Below are positions 34,561-43,361 of a stretch of 64,000 bases of DNA, piece by piece; positions within the stretch are counted from its first letter, which is position 1, and each line of letters starts with the position of its first letter. The position numbers and the translations under genes are program-made. The notes beneath the pieces are model-generated. The model had not been told where the DNA came from and ran no database searches. It was given only the letters and a program-made list of their open reading frames with translations. Origin of the DNA: Sphingobacteriales bacterium. Its GTDB lineage: Bacteria > Bacteroidota > Bacteroidia > Chitinophagales > CAIOSU01. The DNA is taken from contig JAIXUD010000013.1 of NCBI GenBank assembly GCA_027483645.1, positions 37,440 to 101,439 of the forward strand, given 5' to 3'.

Positions 34561-35478
34561 ATGAGACCAACATTTATCCTATTATTCGCAATTGTAGCCG
34601 CCCTTTGGATGGGCTGCGCACCTGGGCCAGCGCCCAAGCGCAAACCCGGCGAAAAAATATACATTGTAACAACTACCGGCATGATAGCCGATGCCGTGCA
34701 ACATATTGCGGGCGACCTTGCGACGGTGGACGCCTTGATGGGCCCGGGGGTGGACCCACATCTATACAAAGCCACTGGCAGCGACCTGAACAAACTGAAC
34801 AAGGCCGATTTGATTTTCTACAACGGCCTGCACCTAGAAGGTAAAATGACCGAAGTATTGGCGAAGTTGGGCAAAAAGAAGCCAGCCATTGGCCTGGGCG
34901 ATAAACTACCAGAAGCCAATCTGATTAATTATGGCACCGCACACGACCCGCACATTTGGTTTGATGTAAAACTATGGTCGGGTACGCTGCCCTTGATTGC
35001 CGATGCGCTGAAAGCCTTTGATGCAAGCAATGCCATCACTTATACCACTAATGCGGACAATTATAAAAAGGAGCTTGACGAACTGCATGCTTGGGTTCAA
35101 CAAGAAATGAACACCATACCACCAGACCAACGGGTACTGGTAACAGCGCACGATGCCTTTGAGTATTTCGGTAAGGCATATGGCATTGAGGTGAAGGGAT
35201 TGCAAGGCATCAGTACTGTAAGCGAATATGGCCTTAAGGATGTAACCAATATGGTAGACCTGCTGGTCGGCCGTAAGATTAAGGCCGTATTTGTGGAAAG
35301 CTCGGTAAGCGATAAGGCCCTGAAAGCCGTGGTAGAAGGGGCTGCCGATAAGGGCCACACCATCACCATTGGTGGCACGCTGTTTAGCGATGCCATGGGC
35401 GCGGCCGACAAGCCAGAAGGAACGTATTTAGGCATGGTGCGGTATAACGTAAAAACGATTGTGGAGGCATTGCGATGA
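34561..35478 (+). CDS. troA: Metal ABC transporter substrate-binding lipoprotein (TroA/ZnuA type)
   Basis: Captures a metal ion outside the membrane and hands it to the permease. 305 residues; lipobox at AALWMGC (Cys19). Predicted metal ligands of the TroA cluster are all present: His67 (VDPHLYK), His131 (HDPHIWF), His197 (TAHDAF) and Asp277 (LFSDAMG). The HHHD set resembles TroA, which binds Zn or Mn, rather than the HHED set of Mn-specific proteins; the metal is therefore undecided. The stop overlaps the next ATG by four bases, and the operon continues with an ATPase and two permeases. Confidence 0.93.
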   Translation: MRPTFILLFAIVAALWMGCAPGPAPKRKPGEKIYIVTTTGMIADAVQHIAGDLATVDALMGPGVDPHLYKATGSDLNKLNKADLIFYNGLHLEGKMTEVLAKLGKKKPAIGLGDKLPEANLINYGTAHDPHIWFDVKLWSGTLPLIADALKAFDASNAITYTTNADNYKKELDELHAWVQQEMNTIPPDQRVLVTAHDAFEYFGKAYGIEVKGLQGISTVSEYGLKDVTNMVDLLVGRKIKAVFVESSVSDKALKAVVEGAADKGHTITIGGTLFSDAMGAADKPEGTYLGMVRYNVKTIVEALR

Positions 35479-36260
35479 TTCAACACGTTGACAACCCTAT
35501 AATTGAGGTACACGACCTTACCGTGAGCTACGATAAAAAACCCGTGCTCTGGAACGTGGATTTTACCATACCCGGCGGGGCGTTGGTAGGCATCATTGGC
35601 CCAAACGGAGCCGGTAAATCCACCCTGATAAAAGCCATAATGGGCCTGTTGCCGTTGAGCAGCGGGTATGCCCATTTGTTTGGTGAGAAGCTAGATAATG
35701 TGCGCAAACGCATCAGCTACGTACCCCAGCGCGAGAGTGTGGATTGGGATTTCCCAGCGAGCGTAATGGATATTGCGCTTATGGGCCGCTACGGTCAGCG
35801 CGGATTGTTTAAGCGCATCACTGCTGAAGACCGTTCCATCGCCCGCCAAGCATTGGAACAGGTGCACATGTTGGAATTTGCGAACAGGCAGATTGGACAG
35901 CTTTCGGGCGGTCAGCAGCAACGGGTATTCTTAGCCCGAGCCCTTGCTCAGCAAGCCGATTTATACTTTATGGACGAGCCTTTCGCCGGCGTAGATGCCG
36001 CCACGGAAGGGGCTATAATAGAACTACTAAAAGAACTGAAAGCCCAAGGCAAAACCATACTGGTAGTGCACCACGATTTACAATCGGCAGCGGAATACTT
36101 TGATTGGATACTATTGCTCAATACTCGCTTAGTGGCCTCAGGCCCCACTGCGGAAACCCTTACCCCTACCCTGTTGCAAGAAACCTACGGCGGCAAGCTA
36201 TCGTTGCTGGCTCAGGTTGGGGAGATTGCGAGTAGCAAAGGGGTGAATATTCGAGAGTGA
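35475..36260 (+). CDS. troB: Metal ABC transporter ATPase
   Basis: ATP-hydrolysing subunit of the Tro-type importer, 261 residues: Walker A GPNGAGKST (42-50), the Q-loop in YVPQRESVDWDFP typical of Mn/Zn importers, signature LSGGQQQR (143-150), Walker B LYFMDEP with the catalytic Glu (163-169), and the switch His in ILVVHHDLQSA. It overlaps the substrate-binding gene by ATGA. A 148-base gap with a half family-B repeat separates it from the permeases. Confidence 0.95.
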   Translation: MIQHVDNPIIEVHDLTVSYDKKPVLWNVDFTIPGGALVGIIGPNGAGKSTLIKAIMGLLPLSSGYAHLFGEKLDNVRKRISYVPQRESVDWDFPASVMDIALMGRYGQRGLFKRITAEDRSIARQALEQVHMLEFANRQIGQLSGGQQQRVFLARALAQQADLYFMDEPFAGVDAATEGAIIELLKELKAQGKTILVVHHDLQSAAEYFDWILLLNTRLVASGPTAETLTPTLLQETYGGKLSLLAQVGEIASSKGVNIRE

Positions 36261-36290
36261 GTATTGGTATGTGTGAGCCGAAGGCTCAAT

Positions 36291-36326
36291 GTTACTTCAT
36301 CCTCGCTGGAAGCGAGGACGAGTAAA
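36291..36326 (-). repeat. Half copy of repeat family B (inverted)
   Basis: Reverse-strand ACTCGTCCTCGCTTCCAGCG then AGGATGAAG, the first hairpin of family B, 30 bases after the ATPase stop, inside the metal-transport operon. Confidence 0.6.
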
Positions 36327-36385
36327 TCTACAAACCCGATAAAATCACCACATAACTAATTAATACTCAAAACCCTTTTGAAAAG

Positions 36386-36404
36386 CAACTCGTAACTCGC
36401 AACC
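36386..36404. repeat. Short period-7 array before the fused permease
   Basis: CAACTCG-TAACTCG-CAACC ends four bases before the ATG at 36409. Confidence 0.5.
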
Positions 36405-36408
36405 AAAA

Positions 36409-37713
36409 ATGGACGCCCTTACCCACTTCCTCTCCCTCTCCGATGCCAACGTGCGCTACGTGGTTATTGGGTGCGTGCTGCTGGGCATTAGCTCGGGGTT
36501 GATGGGTGTTTATACACTGTTGCGGAAGCGGGCTCTGTTGGGCGATGCCATTGCCCACGCCGTGTTGCCGGGCATTTGCCTAGCCTTTATGCTAAGCGGA
36601 GTGCGCAATACTTGGGTGCTGTTTGCGGGCGCCATTATCACAGGCAGCCTCTCCGTTTATTTGGTGGATTTGATTAGCCGCCGCAGCCGCTTAAAGCCCG
36701 ATGCGGCTATCGCCTTGGTGCTATCTGTATTTTTTGGGGCTGGCGTGCTGTTGCTTACCATGATACAGAGCTCCGGCAATGCCGCCCAATCGGGACTGGA
36801 TAAGTTCTTGTTCGGCAAGGCGGCTGCCATGCTTCCCGAAGATTTGTGGCTGTTTGGTGCGGTACTGTTGGGTGTTATGGTGGTGCTGTTTTTCGGCTAC
36901 AAAGAGTTTAAGTTATTGGCTTTTGATAAAGGCTATGCCCAAAGTCAGGGCTTGCCCGTGAAGGCGCTGGAAATGGCCCTTTCCACTCTCACCGTGCTGA
37001 CCGTGGCTACTGGCATACAAGCGGTGGGCGTGGTGTTAATGTCTGCACTATTGATTGCCCCAGCGGCTGCTTCAAGATATTGGACGCATAGGCTCTCGGG
37101 CATGTTGATACTCTCTGCGGTGATGGCCAGCATCGGGGCGTACATCGGGGCGTTTATATCTTATACCAAGCCCGGTATGCCAACTGGTCCTTGGATAGTG
37201 GTGGTGCTCTCGGTACTAACGGGAATTTCTATGCTGGTGGCACCTAATCAAGGGTTGCTGGCTCGCTATTGGCAAAGGCGCAAGCACCGCGATAAAATCC
37301 TACAAGAAAACATCCTCAAAGCCTTCTACCACCTAGGAGAACGCAATGGTAGCCAAGCGTTGGCATTCGATATAAAATTATTGAAACAGCAACGCGAAAT
37401 GCCCGAAATCCGCCTAAAATCGGGGTTGCGGTCTTTGGTTAAGGAAGGAAGCCTATTAGATACACAATTTGGCTACCAACTTACCCGCACAGGCTTAGAA
37501 GCCGCTACCCGCGTGGTACGGTTGCACCGTATGTGGGAGCTTTACCTTTCGCGCCACCTCAACATTGCACCCGACCACGTACACGAAGACGCGGAAGGCA
37601 TTGAGCACCTAATAACGCCCGAATTAGAACGCGAGTTAGAACTCCTTCTTGACCGCCCAGGAAGCGACCCCCACGATAGCCAAATACCCTACACCAAAAA
37701 GGACCGCAACTGA
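36409..37713 (+). CDS. Metal ABC permease fused to a DtxR/MntR-like regulatory region
   Basis: A 434-residue fusion. Residues 1-285 are an ABC-3 family permease with eight or nine membrane segments (RALLGDAIAHAVLPG is the conserved ABC-3 motif). Residues 295-428 resemble an iron/manganese-dependent DtxR/MntR repressor: a winged-helix-like part (ENILKAFYHLGERNG ... LKSGLRSLVKEGSLL ... FGYQLTRTGLEAA) then the dimerisation and metal region RVVRLHRMWELYLSRHL and HEDAEGIEHLITPELERELE. Ligands equivalent to MntR His77, Glu99, Glu102 and His103 are kept as His373, Glu396, Glu399 and His400; MntR Glu11 seems replaced by Leu303. It may sense metal on the cytoplasmic side. It overlaps the next gene by one base (TGATG). 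Confidence 0.9.
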   Translation: MDALTHFLSLSDANVRYVVIGCVLLGISSGLMGVYTLLRKRALLGDAIAHAVLPGICLAFMLSGVRNTWVLFAGAIITGSLSVYLVDLISRRSRLKPDAAIALVLSVFFGAGVLLLTMIQSSGNAAQSGLDKFLFGKAAAMLPEDLWLFGAVLLGVMVVLFFGYKEFKLLAFDKGYAQSQGLPVKALEMALSTLTVLTVATGIQAVGVVLMSALLIAPAAASRYWTHRLSGMLILSAVMASIGAYIGAFISYTKPGMPTGPWIVVVLSVLTGISMLVAPNQGLLARYWQRRKHRDKILQENILKAFYHLGERNGSQALAFDIKLLKQQREMPEIRLKSGLRSLVKEGSLLDTQFGYQLTRTGLEAATRVVRLHRMWELYLSRHLNIAPDHVHEDAEGIEHLITPELERELELLLDRPGSDPHDSQIPYTKKDRN

Positions 37714-38555
37714 TGGATGCTTTTTGGATCATACTCACCGGTGCATTGGTGGCGCTCAACGGGGCGCTGCTAGGTAGCTTTTTGTTGTTGCGCCGTATGA
37801 GCTTAGTGGGCGATGCGATAAGCCACGCTGTGCTACCAGGCATTGTGGTGGCGTACTTGTTTACAGCCAGCCTAACCTCGCCCTTTTTGTTGTTGGGTGC
37901 GGCATTAACGGGCTTAGCTGCTACCTGGATTATTGAAACCCTTAACCAAAAAGCCAAACTGCAGCACGATGCGGCAATCGGCCTTACGTTTACGCTGTTG
38001 TTTGCCATTGGGGTAATATTGGTAGCCAGTTACACCGGCCAGATTGACCTCGATATGGACTGCGTGCTCTATGGCGAAATAGCCTATGTGCCACTCGACA
38101 CCATCACCCTAGCCTCGGGCCTCGACTTGGGTCCTAAACAAGTCTGGACCCTAGGTAGCTTATTTATTGGTTTGCTGGGCTTACTCTTAGTAGGTTACCG
38201 TGGCCTCAGCCTCACTACTTTCGATGCGGGCTATGCCGCCGCGCTGGGCATTAATACCTCCTTCTGGCACTATGCCCTGATGGCCGCCGTATCGCTTTCT
38301 ACGGTGGCAGCGTTTGAGTCGGTGGGCGCTATTTTGGTGGTGGCATTCTTGGTAGGTCCAGCTGCAACGGCGTTCCTCCTCACCCGCGATTTGAAGTGGA
38401 TGCTGGTGATTGCTAGCCTTGCAGGTATCCTCTCCGCTATTACCGGTTACTACCTCGCCCTTTGGCTCGATGGCTCCATCTCCGGTGCCATGGCGGTGAT
38501 GACGGGGGTGATATTCGCCGTGGCGTTTGTTTGGCAGATGTGGAGGGGGCGGTGA
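37713..38555 (+). CDS. troD: Metal ABC transporter permease (TroD type)
   Basis: Second permease of the importer, 280 residues with about eight membrane segments and no added regulatory domain. The ABC-3 motif reads RMSLVGDAISHAVLPGIVVA; AKLQHDAAIGLTFTLLFAIG and FDAGYAAALGINTSFWHYAL follow. It shares TGATG with the end of the fused permease, so the two are translated together, likely forming a heterodimer with only one DtxR-like tail. Confidence 0.93.
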   Translation: MDAFWIILTGALVALNGALLGSFLLLRRMSLVGDAISHAVLPGIVVAYLFTASLTSPFLLLGAALTGLAATWIIETLNQKAKLQHDAAIGLTFTLLFAIGVILVASYTGQIDLDMDCVLYGEIAYVPLDTITLASGLDLGPKQVWTLGSLFIGLLGLLLVGYRGLSLTTFDAGYAAALGINTSFWHYALMAAVSLSTVAAFESVGAILVVAFLVGPAATAFLLTRDLKWMLVIASLAGILSAITGYYLALWLDGSISGAMAVMTGVIFAVAFVWQMWRGR

Positions 38556-38671
38556 GGGTAATTTGACCATAACTCTGCGGTCAGACGACTTGTTTGCGAT
38601 GAGTATTGTATTAAATATTCAGGTTTGTACTTTATCATAGCGTCGTCCGAGCGCTAAAATGCAACACCTAT

Positions 38672-38831
38672 AACCAAGCCCACGGTTTCAACCGTGGGAA
38701 CAAAGTTCGTATCACACCAACCGTTTTAACGGTTTACTACAACAATACGCCATACAGAGGCTATTTAAACCGTTAAAACGGTTGCCTTACATATCGACAT
38801 CTTACCCACGGTTAAAACCGTGGGCTGGGTT
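38672..38831. repeat. Nested palindromic repeat
   Basis: Four small palindromes are nested: outer CCCACGGTTTCAACCGTGGG (38679-38698) and CCCACGGTTAAAACCGTGGG (38805-38824); inner ACCGTTTTAACGGT and ACCGTTAAAACGGT. The left flank AACCAAG and right flank CTGGGTT also pair roughly, so the whole 160 bases can fold as one cruciform. 38556-38943 has no gene. Confidence 0.85.
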
Positions 38832-38943
38832 CAAACACATAATGTTATGACTCTAGGACTCTTTCGTTCCCCACCCGTTTAAATCTCATCAACCCACCAA
38901 AACCACATTTTTCCGTAGTTTGCAGTTGGATAACTATGAGACC

Positions 38944-40332
38944 ATGGCAACAACAAAGCAATACGATGCAATTGTGATAGGTAGCGGCGTAGCTGGTACG
39001 CCCTTAGCGAAGAAGCTGGCAAAAGCTGGCCTAAAGACCGCCCTGATTGAGAAACGCTGGGTGGGTGGCACCTGCACCAACGATGGCTGCACCCCCACCA
39101 AAACCATGATAGCCAGTGCCCGAGAGGCATACCAAGCGGGGCGGTGTAGCGAGTTGGGGGTGACTATCAATGGCTTCTCGGTTTCCATTGATGCGGTTAT
39201 CGACCGTAAGGACGAGATTGTGCAACGCTTCCGAAACCATGCGGAAGAGGATATACTGGACACCAAAAACCTTACGCTAATATACGGCACCGCTACCTTC
39301 TTGGACGACAAAACGGTGGAAGTACATACTGCCAAAGGCACGAAGCAAACACTAAAGGCCGAACAAATATTCATCAACACCGGCACGCGAACTACGATAC
39401 CAGATATTAAAGGGTTGAACGACAGCGGCTACCTTACCTCCACCACTATACTCGATTTAAGGGAGATACCGGAGCACCTCGTTATCGTTGGTGGTGGGTA
39501 TATTAGTTTAGAGTTTAGCCAAATGTACCATCGTTTCGGCAGTAAGATTACGATACTGGAGCAGAGCCCAGATTTCATGAAAAAGGAAGACCGTGATGTG
39601 GCCGATGAGGTGCACAACATCCTCACTAGTGACGGTATCGACATTTTTACGGGCTGCAAAGTGGAGCAGGTAAACGGTGAACCCAATAGCGTGGAGGTAC
39701 AGGTAACCTTAGCTGGCAAAAAGAAAACCATCAAGGGAAGCCACCTGCTGGTAGCCGCGGGCCGCACGCCTAATACCGATGAAATAAACATTGTCGCCGC
39801 AGGCATCAAGCTCAATGAACGTGGCTATATCATTACCAACAACAAGCTGCAAACCAACAAAAAGCACATCTACGCCCTTGGGGAAGTAAATGGTGGGCCT
39901 AAGTTTACCCAAATCGCTTTTGACGATTACCGCATAGTATCCGAGAATGTGTTGAACAACGGCAAAGCCACCATCGCCAAGCGTTTGGTGCCATATTGCA
40001 TCTTTATCGATCCACAATTGGGCCGCGTCGGTATTACCGAAAAGGAAGCCAAAGAGCAAGGATTGGATTACAAAGTAGCCAAGTTGCCCATGCGCTTGGT
40101 AGCACGCGCCATCGAAACCAGCAATACCAAAGGGTTCTATAAAGCGATTGTGGATGCCAAAACGCATAAGATACTCGGCGCCGCCATCCTCGGCGAACAA
40201 GGCGGCGAGATAGTAACCGTGCTGCAAGTAGCCATGATGGGCGGCCTCACCTACGATCACTTGCGCAACTCCCCTATTGCGCATCCTACCTATGCGGAAT
40301 CGTTGAATAATTTGTTTGCGAAGGTGGAGTGA
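38944..40332 (+). CDS. NAD(P)/FAD-dependent disulfide oxidoreductase (mercuric reductase / lipoamide dehydrogenase-like)
   Basis: A 462-residue flavoprotein of the pyridine nucleotide-disulfide oxidoreductase family. FAD-binding VIGSGVAGTPLAKKLAKAG (residues 11-29) is followed by the redox pair in GGTCTNDGCTPTK (Cys44, Cys49). NADH-binding is at VIVGGGYISLEFSQMYHRFG, and the second FAD motif at HIYALGEVNGGP. The dimer domain ends SPIAHPTYAESLNNLF, with the active-site His-Pro. No lipoyl or pyruvate dehydrogenase genes adjoin, and no N-terminal HMA domain of MerA is present, so the substrate is unclear. The start is ATG 38944; a TTG at 38920 would add eight residues. Confidence 0.9.
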   Translation: MATTKQYDAIVIGSGVAGTPLAKKLAKAGLKTALIEKRWVGGTCTNDGCTPTKTMIASAREAYQAGRCSELGVTINGFSVSIDAVIDRKDEIVQRFRNHAEEDILDTKNLTLIYGTATFLDDKTVEVHTAKGTKQTLKAEQIFINTGTRTTIPDIKGLNDSGYLTSTTILDLREIPEHLVIVGGGYISLEFSQMYHRFGSKITILEQSPDFMKKEDRDVADEVHNILTSDGIDIFTGCKVEQVNGEPNSVEVQVTLAGKKKTIKGSHLLVAAGRTPNTDEINIVAAGIKLNERGYIITNNKLQTNKKHIYALGEVNGGPKFTQIAFDDYRIVSENVLNNGKATIAKRLVPYCIFIDPQLGRVGITEKEAKEQGLDYKVAKLPMRLVARAIETSNTKGFYKAIVDAKTHKILGAAILGEQGGEIVTVLQVAMMGGLTYDHLRNSPIAHPTYAESLNNLFAKVE

Positions 40333-40351
40333 GGATTAATCAATAATAGCG

Positions 40352-40566
40352 CGTAATTGCGAAGGCTTACATGATTCTGCAGTTAATACTGCGTCTTGAA
40401 TGCCTGAAGCTACTTTTCTCACTGCTTTTGCAGTAATCCCCTGCCACGGAGAATAATCCCCAAATTACCAATGCACTAATCAAACAACACCGAAAGTAGG
40501 GGGATTGCCACAGGCCATTGGAAGACATCGCATATTTGGTAAATTATGCAGGCCTTCGCAATGACG
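40352..40566. repeat. Dispersed repeat family A, copy 4 (diverged)
   Basis: A 215-bp copy from CGTAATTGCGAAGG to CCTTCGCAATGACG, with inner GTAATCCCC and GGGGGATTGCC. Accounts for most of 40333-40604. Confidence 0.75.
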
Positions 40567-40604
40567 CCGTTTTTGTTGTTGTTAATAATGGCGGTACTGT
40601 TAAA

Positions 40605-40640
40605 CAAAAAAACGGCCACCATCTTCCGATAGTGGCCGTT
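40605..40640 (-). terminator. Terminator of pnp
   Basis: Minus-strand stem AACGGCCAC / GTGGCCGTT (40640-40632 with 40619-40611), then a T run, 33 bases past the pnp stop. Confidence 0.8.
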
Positions 40641-40672
40641 ATTATATTACTCAAACAAAGATTAAAAATTGC

Positions 40673-42805
40673 TTACTTGCTGCCTTCAGGCTTCGGTTGC
40701 AAAACTTTGCTGCTTAGGCGGTATTTACCCGTTTTAGGGTCAACGTCCATCAGCTTCACTTTTACTTTTTGGCCTTCGCTCAATACACCATCCAAGCTAT
40801 CTAGGCGGGCCCAGCTAACTTCCGATATGTGCAACAAGCCTTGCTTGCTCGGCATAAACTCTACAAACGCGCCGTAAGGCATAATGCTCTTCACAGTACC
40901 CTCGTACTCTTCGCCAACTTCTGGAACCGAAGCAATAGCACGGATGCGGGCAATAGCTGCGTCAATGTTAGCCTTGTTGTCAGAAGAGATGTCGATAACA
41001 CCCTTGTCGCCCACTTCTTCCAATACAATGATTGCATTGGTTTCGCGTTGGATTTCTTGGATAACTTTACCGCCGGGTCCGATAACGGCACCGATGAACT
41101 CTTTAGGTATAAAGATTTTAACGATGCGAGGAGCATGTGGTTTGTAGTCTTCGCGTGGTTCGCTGATGGTTTTCATCATCTCACCTAGTATGTGCAAGCG
41201 GCCTTCTTTAGCTTGGCTAAGGGCTTGTAGCAAAATCTCGTAGCTAAGGCCTTGGATTTTGATGTCCATTTGGCAAGCAGTGATTCCGTCTTTGGTACCG
41301 GTTACTTTGAAGTCCATATCGCCCAAATGATCTTCATCACCCAAGATATCGCTCAATACGGCAAACTCGCCGTTTTGGCCACTGATAAGTCCCATTGCGA
41401 TACCAGATACCGGTTTCGGTATTTTCACACCTGCATCCATCAACGCCAGTGTACCGGCGCAAACAGTTGCCATAGATGAAGAACCGTTCGACTCCAAGAT
41501 ATCCGACACTACACGGATGGTGTATGGGTTGGTCTCGGCGCTCGGTATCATGTTTTTCAAGGCGCGAAGTGCCAAGTTGCCATGGCCTACTTCCCTGCGG
41601 CTAGTACCACGGTTTGGCTTAGCCTCGCCGGTAGAGAACGATGGGAAGTTGTAGTGCAATAGGAAACGGTTATATCCTTTAAAGGTAGCACCATCAACCA
41701 ATTGCTCATCCAATTTGCTACCAAGGGTAACCGAGGTAAGCGATTGGGTTTCGCCACGGGTAAAGATGGCCGAACCGTGTGTGCCTGGCAGGTAATCCAC
41801 TTCGCACCAAATCGGGCGAATCTCGGTGGTCTTACGGCCGTCCAAGCGTACTTTATCTTTCAAAACCAAGTCGCGTGCTGCATTGTACTCAGCCTCGTGG
41901 AAGTAGCGTTTTAGCAAATCGCCTTTCTCTTTCAGCTCGTCTTCGCTAAAGGTTGCTTTGTAAGCATCGTATACTTCTTTGATGCCAGCGCTACGCTCAT
42001 GCTTCGCTTTGCTTACACGCATGGCATTCAATATGCCTGGGTAAGTTTCGGCAATTACGCGTGCTTTCAGCTCGGCGTCGTTTTTCTCATGGCTGTATTC
42101 GCGTTTGGTAACCTTGCCCGCTTCAGCTTCAAGCTCTTTCAAAACGGCAACTTGGCGTTTGATCACCTCGTGCGCAAATTTGATTGAAGCCAACATATCC
42201 TCTTCAGATACCTCTTTCAATTCGCCTTCTACCATTACTACGCTGTCTTTAGTAGCAGCTACAATAACGTCGATATCGGCAGTGGCCAAGGCAGCAATGC
42301 CCGGGTTAATTACGAATTTGCCATCAATACGTGCTACGCGGGCTTCAGAAATGTGACCAGCGAAAGGCACGTCGCTCACTGCAAGTGCAGCCGAAGCGGC
42401 CAAGCAAGCATATGCATCAGGAAGGGTATCCCTATCGTTGCTGTACAGGGTAATCTGCACTTGGGTGTTTGCATGGAAATCTTCTGGGAACAAAGGGCGT
42501 AGGGCACGGTCAACCAAGCGGCTGATCAAAATTTCATACTCGCTAGGGCGTGCTTCGCGTTTGAAGAAACCACCTGGGAAACGACCGCTAGAAGCGTATT
42601 TCTCTTGGTACTCAACAGTAAGCGGCATAAAGTCAACGCCTTCTTTGGCTTCCTTGTCGGCCACTACAGTAGCCAGAATCATCAAGTTGCCAACCTTGAC
42701 CACGGCAGAGCCGTTGGCTTGTTTGGCTAGTTTGCCGGTTTCAATGGTAATCTGGCGACCATCGCCTAGATCAATCGTTTTGGTGATAATGTGCATTTCT
42801 TTCAT
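40673..42805 (-). CDS. pnp: Polyribonucleotide nucleotidyltransferase (PNPase)
   Basis: Degrades RNA from the 3' end using phosphate and is part of RNA turnover. About 710 residues: two RNase PH-like halves with [20 protein letters not shown] in the first and [20 protein letters not shown] in the second, a KH domain ([20 protein letters not shown]) and a C-terminal S1 domain ([20 protein letters not shown]). I start it at ATG 42805, preceded by a GAGG sequence; an upstream in-frame ATG at 42886 would run through the rpsO terminator hairpin. It lies downstream of rpsO as in E. coli, with a terminator between them. Confidence 0.96.
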   Translation of the reverse strand: MKEMHIITKTIDLGDGRQITIETGKLAKQANGSAVVKVGNLMILATVVADKEAKEGVDFMPLTVEYQEKYASSGRFPGGFFKREARPSEYEILISRLVDRALRPLFPEDFHANTQVQITLYSNDRDTLPDAYACLAASAALAVSDVPFAGHISEARVARIDGKFVINPGIAALATADIDVIVAATKDSVVMVEGELKEVSEEDMLASIKFAHEVIKRQVAVLKELEAEAGKVTKREYSHEKNDAELKARVIAETYPGILNAMRVSKAKHERSAGIKEVYDAYKATFSEDELKEKGDLLKRYFHEAEYNAARDLVLKDKVRLDGRKTTEIRPIWCEVDYLPGTHGSAIFTRGETQSLTSVTLGSKLDEQLVDGATFKGYNRFLLHYNFPSFSTGEAKPNRGTSRREVGHGNLALRALKNMIPSAETNPYTIRVVSDILESNGSSSMATVCAGTLALMDAGVKIPKPVSGIAMGLISGQNGEFAVLSDILGDEDHLGDMDFKVTGTKDGITACQMDIKIQGLSYEILLQALSQAKEGRLHILGEMMKTISEPREDYKPHAPRIVKIFIPKEFIGAVIGPGGKVIQEIQRETNAIIVLEEVGDKGVIDISSDNKANIDAAIARIRAIASVPEVGEEYEGTVKSIMPYGAFVEFMPSKQGLLHISEVSWARLDSLDGVLSEGQKVKVKLMDVDPKTGKYRLSSKVLQPKPEGSK

Positions 42806-42850
42806 TTTTCTTTCCTCTTTCAGCTTTGCGGGGCAGTTTACCCCTTTTAC

Positions 42851-42884
42851 AAATAAAAAATTGCCACCCCCTTTCGGAGGTGGC
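42851..42884 (-). terminator. Terminator between rpsO and pnp
   Basis: Minus-strand stem GCCACCTCC / GGGGGTGGC with loop GAAA (42884-42863), then AATTTTTTATTT. It should limit read-through from rpsO to pnp. Confidence 0.8.
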
Positions 42885-42903
42885 ATATGTTATTGTTGAT
42901 ACC

Positions 42904-43179
42904 TTACTTGCGTAAGTTCAGTTTTTCGATAATTGCGCGGTACTTGTTAATGTCTTTCTTAGCCAAGTAGGTAAGAAGGCTACGGCGTTGGCCTACCATC
43001 TTGATCAACGAGTGCGTAGAAGAGAAGTCCTTCTTGTTGTTGTCTTTCAAGTGACCAGTGATATGCGAAATGCGGTGTGTCAACATCGCGATTTGCGCCT
43101 CAACCGAACCGGTGTTACCTTCAGAACCACCGTATTCTTTAAAAAACGCTTTCTTTGCTTCAGCAGTTAAAATGCTCAT
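42904..43179 (-). CDS. rpsO: 30S ribosomal protein S15
   Basis: A 91-residue S15 protein that binds 16S rRNA early in assembly of the 30S subunit. Family core visible: GNTGSVEAQIAMLTHRISHI, THLKDN-type GHLKDNNKKDFSSTHSLIKM and GQRRSLLTYLAKKDINKY. Upstream of pnp as in many bacteria. TATCTTTG on the minus strand at 43227-43220 is a consensus promoter, with about 35 bases of leader. Confidence 0.98.
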   Translation of the reverse strand: MSILTAEAKKAFFKEYGGSEGNTGSVEAQIAMLTHRISHITGHLKDNNKKDFSSTHSLIKMVGQRRSLLTYLAKKDINKYRAIIEKLNLRK

Positions 43180-43219
43180 TGTTTCAGCTTATTTTTTCTT
43201 TCCATTCGTAATAGGTCTG

Positions 43220-43227
43220 CAAAGATA
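43220..43227 (-). promoter_or_regulatory. -7 box of rpsO
   Basis: TATCTTTG on the minus strand, the most common form of TAnnTTTG; about 40 bases before the ATG at 43179. Confidence 0.6.
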
Positions 43228-43272
43228 ATTCAATTATTTGGATGGTGGAAATTTTTTTTAGACCACTGGAAA

Positions 43273-43355
43273 GTTGATCGGTTATTGGTTACTAGTTATT
43301 GGTTTGACGGTATGGTTTGAAGCAATCTTGTGTCTTCTGTCTTATGTCTTGTGTC
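43273..43355. repeat. Two period-7 arrays between rpsO and nadE
   Basis: GGTTATT-GGTTACT-AGTTATT-GGTTTGA (43280-43307) and TTGTGTC-TTCTGTC-TTATGTC-TTGTGTC (43328-43355); the second is the reverse complement of the array at 15132. Confidence 0.8.
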
Positions 43356-43361
43356 TAATGC

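Noticed and set aside
38672..38831. CRISPR array
   Set aside because: The units are palindromes of two kinds in nested order, not evenly spaced direct repeats with unique spacers, and no cas gene is present.
42806..42886. N-terminal extension of PNPase
   Set aside because: It would be encoded by the rpsO terminator hairpin; the ATG at 42805 has a better upstream sequence and gives the normal PNPase start.
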